A DNA stretch of 64,000 nt from Mycobacterium sp. E3251 (GCF_001666835.1 NZ_LZJF01000141.1:62001-126000); one strand, 5' to 3'; positions 51,742 through 61,823 are shown, numbered from the stretch's first letter. Notes: a model not told the origin generated them from the letters alone. Numbers and translations: made by a program.

Positions 51742-52983
51742 TCACCGAGTTGCGCCGGTGTAGTCGACCTGCCAGTGCTTGATCCCGTTGAGCCAACCGG
51801 ACCGCAGTCGCTCCGGCTCACCGATCGGCTTGAGGTCCGGCATGTGGTCGGCGACCGCGTTGAAGATCAGGTTGATGGTCATGCGGGCGAGGTTCGCGCC
51901 GATGCAGTAGTGGGCGCCGGTGCCGCCGAAGCCGACGTGGGGATTCGGATCGCGCAGGATGTTGAAGGTGTGCGGGTCGTCGAAGACCTCTTCGTCGAAG
52001 TTGGCCGACCGGTAGGACATCACCACCCGCTGACCCTTCTTGATCTGCACGCCGGCCAACTCGGTGTCCTCGTTGGCGGTGCGCTGGAAGGCCGATACCG
52101 GGGTGGCCCACCGGATGATCTCGTCGGCGGTGGTCGATGGGCGCTCCTTCTTGAAGAGCTCCCATTGATCGGGGTTGTTCGCCATGGCGATCATTCCGTG
52201 GGTGATCGAGTTGCGAGTGGTCTCGTTGCCGGCCACCGCGAGCATGACCACGAAGAAACCGAACTCGTCGTCGGAAAGCTTCTCACCCTCGATGTCGGCC
52301 TCGATGAGCGTGGTGACGATGTCGTCGGTGGGGTTTTTGCCCCGCTCCTCGGCCATGGCCATCGCGTACGTGATCAGCTCCATCGACGACTGCGCGGGAT
52401 CGACGTGGGCGTACTCGGGGTCGGTGCCACCGGTCATCTCGTTGGACCAGCGGAAGAGCTTGTCGCGATCCTCCTGGGGAACGCCGAGCAGGCCCGCGAT
52501 GGCTTGCAGCGGCAGCTCGCACGAGACCTGTTCGACGAAGTCGCCGCTACCCTCGCTCGCCGCGGTCTTGGCGATGTTCTGGGCGCGCTGGGCCAGTTCG
52601 GCTTCCAGCCGTCCGATGGCCCGCGGCGTGAAACCGCGGGAGATGATCTTGCGCAGCCGGGTGTGGTGGGGGGCGTCCATGTTGAGCATGACGCTGCGCT
52701 GCAACTCGACCTGCTCGCGCTTCATCTCCGGCGGCCAGGTCGGGATGGCGCCGTTCAGCCAGCTCGAGAAGATGTCGCTGCGCTTCGAGACCTCCTTGAC
52801 GTCGGCGTGCTTGGTAACGAGCCAGTACCCGTGGTCCTCGAACCCACCCGAGCCGTTGGGGATGTCGACCCAGTGGATCGGCTCCGCCTTGCGCAGCCAG
52901 GCGAGTTCCTCAACGGGCAACCCTGCGAGGTTGACGTCCGGGTCGAGAAAGTCGAAGTCGGCGGGAATGTTGGGGGGTGCCAT
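51742..52983 (-). CDS. cyp125: Cytochrome P450 Cyp125, steroid C26-monooxygenase
   Basis: A 413-aa P450. The I-helix motif is AGNETTRNSITHG, the ExxR is in ADEIIRW and the haem loop FGGTGAHYCIGANLARM puts the ligand cysteine at residue 360. It carries out the three-step oxidation of the cholest-4-en-3-one side chain to the C26 acid. I chose the ATG at APPNIPADF with GAGGAG ten bases upstream. A TTG eight codons earlier is in frame but lies inside the KstR operator. It heads the operon through ltp2. Confidence 0.95.
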   Translation of the reverse strand: MAPPNIPADFDFLDPDVNLAGLPVEELAWLRKAEPIHWVDIPNGSGGFEDHGYWLVTKHADVKEVSKRSDIFSSWLNGAIPTWPPEMKREQVELQRSVMLNMDAPHHTRLRKIISRGFTPRAIGRLEAELAQRAQNIAKTAASEGSGDFVEQVSCELPLQAIAGLLGVPQEDRDKLFRWSNEMTGGTDPEYAHVDPAQSSMELITYAMAMAEERGKNPTDDIVTTLIEADIEGEKLSDDEFGFFVVMLAVAGNETTRNSITHGMIAMANNPDQWELFKKERPSTTADEIIRWATPVSAFQRTANEDTELAGVQIKKGQRVVMSYRSANFDEEVFDDPHTFNILRDPNPHVGFGGTGAHYCIGANLARMTINLIFNAVADHMPDLKPIGEPERLRSGWLNGIKHWQVDYTGATR

Positions 52984-53002
52984 GATGTGTGCGCTCCTCA
53001 AT

Positions 53003-53016
53003 TGCAACGTGTTCTA
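53003..53016. promoter_or_regulatory. KstR operator before cyp125
   Basis: TGCAACGTGTTCTA fits TnnAACnnGTTnnA and lies 19 bp from the cyp125 ATG. It is the first of two operators in the cyp125-fadA5 gap. Confidence 0.92.
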
Positions 53017-53081
53017 GTGCCAGTAAAACACGGCTCCTGCGCAGATAAAAGGCAGGTCACCATCGTCGCTTGTCAGACTAA

Positions 53082-53095
53082 TGAAACGTGTTCTA
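53082..53095. promoter_or_regulatory. KstR operator before fadA5
   Basis: TGAAACGTGTTCTA fits TnnAACnnGTTnnA and ends 10 bp before the fadA5 ATG. It is separated by 65 bp from the cyp125 operator, so each divergent gene has its own site. Confidence 0.92.
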
Positions 53096-53096
53096 G

Positions 53097-54269
<1,173 letters not shown>

Positions 54270-54276
54270 CCTCTCG

Positions 54277-54663
54277 GTGCTCGTCTCCGAAGAGAGCCGC
54301 GTCGCCGCGGCGCGGGCTTACATCGACGCGCTCGTCAGCCATGACGGTGACTCCGTTCCGTTCGCTGCCGGCTGCACCCGGATCGAGCAAGGCATCAAGA
54401 ACGGGTTCTCCGGAAACCACTTGCGCCGCAGCCTCAGTCGCGGAGCTCAGTACCGATTGCTTGCGGACACGACCCCGCCGGAATACCGGATCGACGGCGA
54501 CCGGGTGCACGCGGCATACATCGTGCTGACCAAGGCGGCGTTCGCGGGTCGGCGGCTGGCCGCACGAGTCGACGAGACCTTCGTCATTCCGGCCGAAAGC
54601 TCAAGCGGCAAGGCCGAAATCCACCACATCAAGGTTCGCTTCCAACCTTTTGTCCAGCGCTAA
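54277..54663 (+). CDS. Small NTF2-like (DUF8021-type) protein between fadA5 and ddn
   Basis: A 128-aa protein read from GTG (LVSEESRVAAARAYIDALVS), eight bases after fadA5. The pattern of an N-terminal helix, VPFAAGCTRIEQGIKNGFSG, a long beta-sheet and EIHHIKVRFQPF suggests the cystatin/NTF2-like fold, as in DUF8021 proteins. The function is unknown. Its tight spacing makes it a second gene of the fadA5 operon. In M. tuberculosis I recall ddn following fadA5 directly. Confidence 0.7.
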   Translation: MLVSEESRVAAARAYIDALVSHDGDSVPFAAGCTRIEQGIKNGFSGNHLRRSLSRGAQYRLLADTTPPEYRIDGDRVHAAYIVLTKAAFAGRRLAARVDETFVIPAESSSGKAEIHHIKVRFQPFVQR

Positions 54664-55125
<462 letters not shown>

Positions 55126-55509
55126 CGGCAGACACGTGCCACAGGGATTCGGCGACTCGCGCCGTCTCGCCTTAGCGCTGAAATACTTTGCCCGCGAGCA
55201 CATTTCGATATACCGCGTTACCAATGCCCGGTGGCGCCCGGTTGCTGTGGTTCCCGGCGGCGCTGCTGACCACGATCGGACGCAAATCGGGTAAACCCCG
55301 GCCATGGTTTGACGGCGGCCACAGCGAGTCGCCTCGTTCTGAGGTCACCGATCCTTCGGAAACGCATTGATCTGGCAGGCACCAGTTCGCCGCGGGTTGG
55401 CCGAAAGTGTAGGGAAATCCCTTATTGGTCCGGCCACCCTGGCCGCCATAGGCTGCAAAAAGTTTGAGGCGTGCGACCTTGCGTCGCACACACTTCGGGA
55501 GGCACTGCC
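55126..55509. other. 384-bp gap between ddn and a secreted-protein gene
   Basis: There is no intact gene. It contains a frameshifted ddn-like remnant (55169-55301) and, near its end, the ribosome site of the next gene. From 55302 to about 55480 I see no recognisable feature. Confidence 0.7.
55169..55301 (+). pseudogene. Remnant of a second Ddn-family gene
   Basis: One frame reads LKYFAREHISIYRVTNARW, which aligns with [20 protein letters not shown] of the neighbouring Ddn. At about 55230 the similarity continues in another frame as GGARLLWFPAALLTTIGRKS, then GKPR, matching [15 protein letters not shown]. The C-terminal two thirds of the gene are missing. It is a frameshifted and truncated tandem paralogue located 43 bp after ddn. 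Confidence 0.7.
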
Positions 55510-56394
55510 GTGGCTAAGCGAGTGACAAAACGTTTCGCAGTCCTGACCGCCGCGGCATGTCTGTTCGGAATCGTCGGTGCCACACCATTGATGGCGCCGA
55601 CCGCCAGCGCCGACACGCTGCCGAATGGCTACAGCGTGACCTGTACGCCCAACGGTCCGCACGAGCCGACCTGCATCGTCTCCGGGTGCCCGCGCGTGCA
55701 CGGAGACGAGGCCGGCGACGTGATCCACCTCAACGGCAAGGGTTATTTCATGCAACCCGAGCTCAGCAAGGGGTGCAACAACACCGCGTCCTTTATCATC
55801 CCTGCAAGTACGACGCCGCAGACCTTCTCGATCCAAGGTTGTCGCAAGCACTTCCCAGGTACGGATGATTGCGGCGCCTGGTCGGACTACACGTATGTGC
55901 CACCTGCGGCGGCGGCACCTCCCGCACCAGCGCCCGCGCCGGCGCCAGCACCGGCGCAGTTGCCCGTGCGATGCACCGGCGGACCGGACGCGGGAAAGAC
56001 TCTTCCTCCCGGCTCGAATTGCCCCGGAGATCCGGCTCCGGTGAAATGCCCTACCGGCTCGGTGACCGACACCGTCCCAGCCGGCCAGCAATGCGGCGCG
56101 CCGACGAACGCCGTCGCGGTGAACATCTCGCGGAATGGATTCAATGCCCGCGTGGCTATCACCAACAACTCCAGCCTGCCCGCCAAATGCAGCTACACGG
56201 CTACGAAATCCAGCGGATTCGGGCCGCAGGAGGTCGATAGAAGCATCGACGTCGCTGCGAACAGCACCGGTACGATTACCGACATGTTGTGGCCCCCCTT
56301 GGGAACCAGCTATGACACAACGGTCAAGTGCACGGTCAACTACAACAACAAGCAGACCTCTATCGGTCAGTCCAGCCAGAAAGTCAGCGGCTGA
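55510..56394 (+). CDS. Secreted protein with Ala/Pro-rich linker
   Basis: A 294-aa protein starting at GTG (AKRVTKRFAVLTAAACLFG) with GGGAGG upstream. The signal peptide ends near TASA. The N-terminal mature domain (about residues 35-130) has six to seven cysteines (VTCTPNG, TCIVSGCP, KGCNNT, QGCRKH, DDCGAW). An APAPAPAPAPA linker follows, then PVRCTGGPDAGKTLPPG and a C-terminal domain (ISRNGFNARVAITNNSSLPA) with a beta-sandwich look. No enzyme motif. The frame stays open for 56 codons after its TGA. I do not recognise an M. tuberculosis counterpart at this place. Confidence 0.8.
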   Translation: MAKRVTKRFAVLTAAACLFGIVGATPLMAPTASADTLPNGYSVTCTPNGPHEPTCIVSGCPRVHGDEAGDVIHLNGKGYFMQPELSKGCNNTASFIIPASTTPQTFSIQGCRKHFPGTDDCGAWSDYTYVPPAAAAPPAPAPAPAPAPAQLPVRCTGGPDAGKTLPPGSNCPGDPAPVKCPTGSVTDTVPAGQQCGAPTNAVAVNISRNGFNARVAITNNSSLPAKCSYTATKSSGFGPQEVDRSIDVAANSTGTITDMLWPPLGTSYDTTVKCTVNYNNKQTSIGQSSQKVSG

Positions 56395-56565
56395 CGATCG
56401 ATCGCGGTAGCCGAGTACGACATCTACGAGGTGTTCCGCACCGGCAACGCTGCGACCATCGATGCCGTGCTTCAGACCGGTCTCAGCCAGGTCGACTCGG
56501 CTTTGGCACAGTTCCCCAACGCAGTGTTCGACAACCTGGTCACCGCGCTGGGGAGTTCACCCTAA
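56395..56565 (+). pseudogene. In-frame open segment after the secreted-protein stop
   Basis: The reading frame of the secreted protein continues after its TGA with IAVAEYDIYEVFRTGNAATI, then DAVLQTGLSQVDSALAQF and a TAA. It has no start codon with a ribosome site. The amphipathic helical pattern looks coding, so it is probably a gene remnant or a former C-terminal extension of the secreted protein lost through a nonsense change. Its last four bases overlap the stop of the convergent SDR gene. Confidence 0.45.
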
Positions 56566-57467
56566 GCCCCGTAGACCGGAACCGGCGGGCGCGCCTTGGC
56601 GAGCAGATCGGCGACCACCGGCCCCAGTTCCGCAGGATCCCACTTCGCGCCCTTGTCGATCTGCGGTCCGTGCGCCCAGCCCTCGGCGACCCGGATCTTG
56701 CCGCCCTCGACCTCGAACACCTTCCCCGTGACGTCGCGAGACTCGGCGCTGCCCAGCCAGACGACCAGCGGTGAGATGTTCTCCGGGGCCATGGCGTCGA
56801 AATCCTGGTCCTGCGTTGCCATCATCTCGGCAAAGACGGTCTCGGTCATGCGGGTGCGCGCCGACGGCGCGATGGCGTTGACGGTGACGCCGTAGCGGCC
56901 CATCTCCGCGGCGCCGACCAGCGTCAGCGCCGCGATGCCGGCTTTGGCCGCGCTGTAGTTGCCCTGGCCGACGCTGCCCTGCAGGCCGGCACCCGAACTG
57001 GTGTTGACGATCCGCGCGTCGACGGTCTTGCCCTCTTTGGACAGCCCGCGCCAGTACGACGCGGCGTGCCGCATCGTGGCGAAGTGGCCCTTCAGGTGCA
57101 CGGCGATGACGGCGTCGAACTCCTCTTCGCTGGTGTTGGCCATCATCCTGTCGCGCACGATGCCGGCGTTGTTCACCAGAACGTCCAGGCCCCCGAAGGT
57201 GTCGACGGCGGTCTGGATCAGGCCCGCGGCCTCGTTCCAGTCCGCGATGTTGAATCCGTTGGCGACGGCTTCCCCACCGGCCGCGGTGATTTCGTCGACC
57301 ACGCCCTGCGCGGCGCTGCCGCCCCCGGCGGGCGAACCGTCGAGACCCACCCCGATGTCGTTGACCACAACGCGGGCGCCTTCGGCGGCGAAGGCGAGCG
57401 CATGCGCGCGACCGATGCCGCCGCCCGCTCCGGTGACGATGACGACGCGGCCGTCAACCACTCCCAT
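56562..57467 (-). CDS. Short-chain dehydrogenase/reductase (Rv3548c-like)
   Basis: A 301-aa SDR with TGAGGGIGRAHA (cofactor), NNAGIVRDRM, the catalytic SSGAGLQGSVGQGNYSAAK and a C-terminal extension of about 50 residues, similar in plan to Hsd4A. It probably dehydrogenates a hydroxyacyl-CoA of ring C/D breakdown. It is separated by 14 bp from the other SDR gene and belongs to the KstR2-controlled group. Confidence 0.88.
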   Translation of the reverse strand: MGVVDGRVVIVTGAGGGIGRAHALAFAAEGARVVVNDIGVGLDGSPAGGGSAAQGVVDEITAAGGEAVANGFNIADWNEAAGLIQTAVDTFGGLDVLVNNAGIVRDRMMANTSEEEFDAVIAVHLKGHFATMRHAASYWRGLSKEGKTVDARIVNTSSGAGLQGSVGQGNYSAAKAGIAALTLVGAAEMGRYGVTVNAIAPSARTRMTETVFAEMMATQDQDFDAMAPENISPLVVWLGSAESRDVTGKVFEVEGGKIRVAEGWAHGPQIDKGAKWDPAELGPVVADLLAKARPPVPVYGA

Positions 57468-57481
57468 TGTTCGTGTCTCCT

Positions 57482-58267
57482 CTACTTGATCGCACTGGCG
57501 TTCGTCGTGGCCAGATAGTGCGGCGGCTCACCGCCGCCGTGCACCTCCAGCGACGCGCCACTGATGTAGGACGCTGTGTCCGACGCCAGAAACGCTGTGG
57601 CCCAACCGATGTCCGCAGGCTTGGCCAGCCGGCCCAGTGGCACGTTCTTTGAGATCGCGGCGATGGACTCGGCGTCGCCGTAGAAAAGTTCGGATTGCTC
57701 GGTCTCGACCATGCCGACCACGCAGGCGTTCACCCGGACCTTCGGCCCCCACTCCACCGCGAGGGTCTGCGTGAGGCTTTCCAGGCCGGCCTTGGCCGCC
57801 CCGTAGGCGCCGGTGCCGGGCGATGGCCGCCGACCGGACAGGCTGCAGATGTTGATGATCGAACCACCGCGGTCCTGATTTTGCATTTGAGCGTTCGCGT
57901 GTTGTGAAACCGACAGCGCGCCAATCAGGTTGAGCTCGATGATCTTGCGGTTGAACTTCGCGCTGGACTCCGCGGTCAGCACGTACGGCGAACCGCCGGC
58001 GTTGTTGACCACGACGTCGAGCCGGCCGTGTTCGTCGACGATGGAGTCGATCAGTGCCTTGACGGCGTCGTCGTCGCGGATGTCGCACGAGTGGAACTCA
58101 TAGGGCAGGCCCTCGACGGGCCGCCGTGCGCAGGTGATGACGGTCGCGCCCTGCGCGGCGAAGACCGAACTGATGCCGGCGCCCACTCCGCGGACCCCGC
58201 CGGTGACCAGGACCACCCGCCCGGCCAGCCCCAAGTTGATGGCGTCGGGTGCTTCGGCGCGAGTCAC
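57482..58267 (-). CDS. Short-chain dehydrogenase/reductase (Rv3549c-like)
   Basis: A 261-aa SDR. It shows VTGGVRGVGAGISSVFAAQG, NNAGGSPY, the catalytic SLSGRRPSPGTGAYGAAKAG and a C-terminus SGASLEVHGGGEPPHYLAT. The start is GTG, 14 bp from the KstR2 operator. It is the first gene of the two-gene SDR operon, opposite echA20. The substrate is presumably a C/D-ring intermediate. Confidence 0.88.
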   Translation of the reverse strand: MTRAEAPDAINLGLAGRVVLVTGGVRGVGAGISSVFAAQGATVITCARRPVEGLPYEFHSCDIRDDDAVKALIDSIVDEHGRLDVVVNNAGGSPYVLTAESSAKFNRKIIELNLIGALSVSQHANAQMQNQDRGGSIINICSLSGRRPSPGTGAYGAAKAGLESLTQTLAVEWGPKVRVNACVVGMVETEQSELFYGDAESIAAISKNVPLGRLAKPADIGWATAFLASDTASYISGASLEVHGGGEPPHYLATTNASAIK

Positions 58268-58281
58268 TGTGCTAGCGTACC

Positions 58282-58297
58282 AAGCAAGTGCTTGCTT
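58282..58297. promoter_or_regulatory. KstR2 operator between the SDR operon and echA20
   Basis: AAGCAAGTGCTTGCTT is an almost perfect palindrome fitting the KstR2 site AnCAAGnnCTTGnT. It is 14 bp from the SDR start and 29 bp from echA20. The kstR2 gene itself lies at the right end of the window. Confidence 0.92.
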
Positions 58298-58326
58298 AGG
58301 TAGTTACCCCACAAGGAAGTGGCACC

Positions 58327-59085
58327 GTGCCCATCACATCCAAAACCACCGAGCCGGGCATCGTCGCGGTCACCGTCGACTTTCCCCCGGTCAACGCCAT
58401 CCCGTCGCGCGGCTGGTTCGAACTGGCCGACGTCATCACGGCGGCCGGTCAGAACCCCGAGACCCACGTCGTCATCCTGCGGGCCGAGGGCCGTGGCTTC
58501 AACGCCGGGGTCGACATCAAGGAGATGCAGCGCACCGAGGGATTCACCGCCCTGATCGACGCCAACCGCGGTTGCTTCGCCGCCTTCCGCGCCGTCTACG
58601 AGTGCGCGGTGCCCGTCGTCGCCGCCGTGAACGGCTTCTGCGTCGGCGGCGGCATCGGCCTGGTCGGCAACTCCGACGTCATCGTGGCCTCCGACGACGC
58701 CACCTTCGGGCTGCCCGAGGTGGAGCGCGGTGCACTCGGCGCGGCCACCCACCTCTCCCGGCTGGTGCCGCAGCACATGATGCGGCGGCTGTTCTTCACC
58801 GCCGCCACCGTGGACGCCGCCACCCTGCGCCACTTCGGTTCGGTGCACGAGGTGGTGCCGCGCGACCAGCTCGACGAGGCCGCTTTGAAGGTGGCGCGAG
58901 ACATCGCCGCCAAGGACACCCGGGTCATCCGCGCGGCCAAGGAGGCGCTCAACCTCATCGACGTGCAGCGGGTCAACTCGAGTTACCGCATGGAGCAAGG
59001 GTTTACGTTCGAGCTCAATCTGGCCGGCGTCGCCGATGAGCACCGCGATGCGTTCGCCGGTACGGCGAAGGGCAAGAAGGAATGA
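58327..59085 (+). CDS. echA20: EchA20, CoA-ester ring-D hydrolase of the crotonase family
   Basis: A 252-aa crotonase. It has VAVTVDFPPVNAIPSRGWFE, ILRAEGRGFNAGVDIKEMQ, AVNGFCVGGGIGLVGNSDVI and LPEVERGALGAATHLSRLVP. EchA20 was reported to hydrolyse the last steroid ring (ring D) of a HIP-derived CoA ester instead of hydrating a double bond. It starts at GTG after AAGGAAG. It overlaps ipdA by four bases (ATGA). Confidence 0.95.
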   Translation: MPITSKTTEPGIVAVTVDFPPVNAIPSRGWFELADVITAAGQNPETHVVILRAEGRGFNAGVDIKEMQRTEGFTALIDANRGCFAAFRAVYECAVPVVAAVNGFCVGGGIGLVGNSDVIVASDDATFGLPEVERGALGAATHLSRLVPQHMMRRLFFTAATVDAATLRHFGSVHEVVPRDQLDEAALKVARDIAAKDTRVIRAAKEALNLIDVQRVNSSYRMEQGFTFELNLAGVADEHRDAFAGTAKGKKE

Positions 59086-59966
59086 GCGACAAGCGAACCA
59101 CCCTCGACGCGGCGGTCGGGCAGTTGCGCAGCGGCATGACGATCGGCATCGGCGGCTGGGGCTCCCGGCGCAAGCCCATGGCGTTCGTGCGCGCCATGCT
59201 GCGCACCGATGTCAAGGACCTGACCGTGGTCACCTACGGCGGACCCGACCTCGGCCTGCTGTGCTCGGCCGGCAAGGTCAAACGCGCCTACTACGGCTTC
59301 GTCTCGCTGGACTCCCCACCCTTCTACGACCCGTGGTTCGCCAAGGCGCGCACCAGCGGCGCCATCGAGGCCCGGGAAATGGACGAGGGCATGCTGCGGT
59401 GCGGTCTGCAAGCCGCCGCGCAACGCCTGCCGTTCCTGCCGATTAGGGCCGGGTTGGGCAGCTCGGTCCCCGACTTCTGGGAGGGCGAGCTGCAGACCGT
59501 GACCAGCCCCTACCCGGCACCCGAGGGCGGCAACGAGACGCTGATCGCCATGCCGGCGCTGCGCCTGGACGCGGCCTTTGTGCACCTCAATCTCGGTGAC
59601 TGCCAAGGTAATGCGGCCTACACCGGGATCGACCCCTACTTCGACGACCTGTTCCTGATGTCCGCCGACAAGCGCTTCCTGTCGGTGGAGCGCGTCGTCT
59701 CCACGGAGGAGCTGGTCAAGGCCGTTCCCCCGCAGGCCCTGCTGGTGAACCGGATGATGGTCGACGCCGTGGTGGAGGCGCCCGGCGGCGCCCACTTCAC
59801 CACCGCCGCGCCGGATTACGGCCGCGACGAGAAGTTCCAGCGACACTACGCCGAGGCGGCATCGACCGACGAGGGCTGGCAGAAGTTCGTCCAGACGTAT
59901 TTGTCCGGCAGCGAGGACGACTACCAGGCTGCGGTTCGCGCATTCGCAGAGGAGGCCGGAAAGTGA
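59082..59966 (+). CDS. ipdA: IpdA, alpha subunit of the ring-C COCHEA-CoA hydrolase
   Basis: A 294-aa protein of the CoA-transferase family I alpha fold: GQLRSGMTIGIGGWGSRRKP, VVTYGGPDLGLLCSAGKVKR and a C-terminal region with LPFLPIRAGLGSSV. With IpdB it hydrolyses the last carbocycle (ring C) of the steroid nucleus, a non-redox retro-Claisen type opening, instead of transferring CoA. It overlaps both neighbours (ATGA and GTGA), as expected for subunits of one complex. Confidence 0.95.
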   Translation: MSDKRTTLDAAVGQLRSGMTIGIGGWGSRRKPMAFVRAMLRTDVKDLTVVTYGGPDLGLLCSAGKVKRAYYGFVSLDSPPFYDPWFAKARTSGAIEAREMDEGMLRCGLQAAAQRLPFLPIRAGLGSSVPDFWEGELQTVTSPYPAPEGGNETLIAMPALRLDAAFVHLNLGDCQGNAAYTGIDPYFDDLFLMSADKRFLSVERVVSTEELVKAVPPQALLVNRMMVDAVVEAPGGAHFTTAAPDYGRDEKFQRHYAEAASTDEGWQKFVQTYLSGSEDDYQAAVRAFAEEAGK

Positions 59967-60706
59967 GCAACACCCGCGCCGAGGTCTGCGCAGTCGCCTG
60001 TGCCGAACTGTTCAGGGACGCAGGCGAAATAATGGTCAGCCCGATGACGAACATGGCCTCCGTCGGTGCGCGGCTGGCGCGATTGACCTTTTCGCCCGAC
60101 ATCTTGCTGACCGATGGCGAGGCGCAACTACTGGCCGATACCCCGGCCCTGGGCAAGACCGGACCCGTCGAGGGCTGGATGCCGTTCGGCCGGGTGTTCG
60201 AGACCCTCGCCTGGGGGCGCCGGCACGTGGTGATGGGCGCGAATCAGGTTGACCGGTTTGGCAATCAGAACATCTCGGCATTCGGGCCACTGCAACACCC
60301 GACCAGGCAGATGTTCGGCCTGCGTGGCGCGCCCGGCAACGCGATCAACCACGCGACCAGTTATTGGGTGGGCAACCACTCGAAGCGGGTGTTCTGCGAG
60401 ACCGTCGACGTGGTCTGCGGCATCGGCTGGGACAAGGTCGACCCGGACAATCCGGCGTTCCGCTTCGCCAACACGTATCGGGTCGTGTCCAACCTGGGCG
60501 TGTTCGACTTCGGCGGCCCGGACCACACGATGCGCGCGCTGACGCTGCATCCCGGGGTGTCACCCGACGACGTTCGCGAGGCCACGTCGTTCGACGTGCA
60601 TGGCGTCGACGAGGCCGGGGAGACCAGACTGCCGACGGACGACGAGCTCCACCTGATCCGCGAGGTGATCGATCCGAAGTCCCTGCGCGACAGAGAGATA
60701 CGTTGA
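59963..60706 (+). CDS. ipdB: IpdB, beta subunit of the ring-C COCHEA-CoA hydrolase
   Basis: A 247-aa CoA-transferase-like beta subunit. It shows EIMVSPMTNMASVGARLARL, DILLTDGEAQLLADT, MGANQVDRFGNQNISAFGPL and VSNLGVFDFGGPDHTMRALT. The usual catalytic glutamate of CoA-transferases is not found in its standard SENG-type context, in line with hydrolase activity. The start is GTG overlapping ipdA. ipdC starts on its last base. Confidence 0.95.
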   Translation: MSNTRAEVCAVACAELFRDAGEIMVSPMTNMASVGARLARLTFSPDILLTDGEAQLLADTPALGKTGPVEGWMPFGRVFETLAWGRRHVVMGANQVDRFGNQNISAFGPLQHPTRQMFGLRGAPGNAINHATSYWVGNHSKRVFCETVDVVCGIGWDKVDPDNPAFRFANTYRVVSNLGVFDFGGPDHTMRALTLHPGVSPDDVREATSFDVHGVDEAGETRLPTDDELHLIREVIDPKSLRDREIR

Positions 60707-61782
60707 TGAAGTTGCGCACGCCGCTGACCGAGCTGGTCGGTGTCGAGCATCCGGTGGTACAAACCGGGATGGGCTGGGTGGCCGGCGCCCGGCTGGTGGC
60801 CGCCACGGCGAACGCGGGCGGCCTGGGCATCCTGGCTTCGGCCACCATGACGCTGGACGAGCTGGCGACGGCCATCGGAAAGGTCAAGGTCGCCACCGAC
60901 AAACCGTTCGGGGTGAACATCCGCGCCGACGCCGCGGACGCCGGTGACCGCGTCGATCTCATGATCCGCGAGGGCGTGAAGGTGGCGTCGTTCGCGCTGG
61001 CGCCCAAGCAGGAGTTGATCGCGCGGCTGAAAGAGGCCGGCGCCGTGGTGATCCCGTCGATCGGCGCCGCCAAGCACGCGCGCAAGGTCGCGGCCTGGGG
61101 CGCCGACGCGATGATCGTGCAGGGCGGCGAGGGCGGCGGACACACCGGACCCGTCGCCACCACGTTGCTGCTGCCGTCGGTGCTGGACGCCGTGCAGGGC
61201 ACCGGCATCCCGGTGATCGCGGCGGGCGGGTTCTTCGACGGGCGCGGGCTGGCGGCCGCGCTGAGTTACGGCGCCGCCGGGGTGGCGATGGGCACCCGCT
61301 TCCTGCTGACCTCCGATTCGACCGTGCCCGAAGCGGTCAAGCGGCGCTACCTCGAGGCGGCGCTGGACGGCACGGTGGTGACCACGCGGGTGGACGGCAT
61401 GCCGCACCGGGTGCTGCGCACCGGGCTGGTCGAGAGGCTGGAAAGCGGTTCGCCGGTGCGGGGTCTCACCGCGGCCGTGCGCAACGCGGCGAAGTTCAAG
61501 CACATGTCGCAGATGACCTGGCGGTCGATGATCCGCGACGGCATGGCCATGCGCCACGGCAAGGAGCTGACCTGGTCTCAGGTGGTGATGGCGGCCAATA
61601 CCCCGATGCTGTTGAAGGCCGGTCTGGTCGAGGGCAACACCGAGGCCGGGGTGCTCGCTTCCGGCCAGGTCGCCGGCATCCTCGAGGACCTGCCATCATG
61701 CGCCGAGCTGATCGACGCGATCGTGTGTGACGCGATCAAGCACCTACAGGCGGCATCCGCGCTGATCGAATCCGGCGACTAA
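60706..61782 (+). CDS. ipdC: IpdC, NPD-family flavin-dependent double-bond reductase
   Basis: A 358-aa FMN TIM-barrel enzyme of the 2-nitropropane-dioxygenase/enoyl-reductase family. It has VQTGMGWVAGARLVAATANA, DKPFGVNIRAD, the flavin phosphate site IVQGGEGGGHTGPVATT and IPVIAAGGFFDGRGLAAALS. IpdC was assigned to removing a hydroxyl/double bond in the HIP pathway before ring opening. The ATG overlaps the ipdB stop (TGATG). Confidence 0.94.
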   Translation: MKLRTPLTELVGVEHPVVQTGMGWVAGARLVAATANAGGLGILASATMTLDELATAIGKVKVATDKPFGVNIRADAADAGDRVDLMIREGVKVASFALAPKQELIARLKEAGAVVIPSIGAAKHARKVAAWGADAMIVQGGEGGGHTGPVATTLLLPSVLDAVQGTGIPVIAAGGFFDGRGLAAALSYGAAGVAMGTRFLLTSDSTVPEAVKRRYLEAALDGTVVTTRVDGMPHRVLRTGLVERLESGSPVRGLTAAVRNAAKFKHMSQMTWRSMIRDGMAMRHGKELTWSQVVMAANTPMLLKAGLVEGNTEAGVLASGQVAGILEDLPSCAELIDAIVCDAIKHLQAASALIESGD

Positions 61783-61823
61783 AGACCCTGGCTTAGGCGC
61801 GGGTCCGCGATCATCGTGGAGTC

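Noticed and set aside
53005..53007. TTG start for cyp125 giving eight extra residues
   Set aside because: It lies within the KstR operator and lacks a ribosome site; the downstream ATG has GAGGAG.
56392..56394. Selenocysteine at the TGA of the secreted protein
   Set aside because: No SECIS-like hairpin is apparent directly after it, and truncation or gene decay explains the open frame better.
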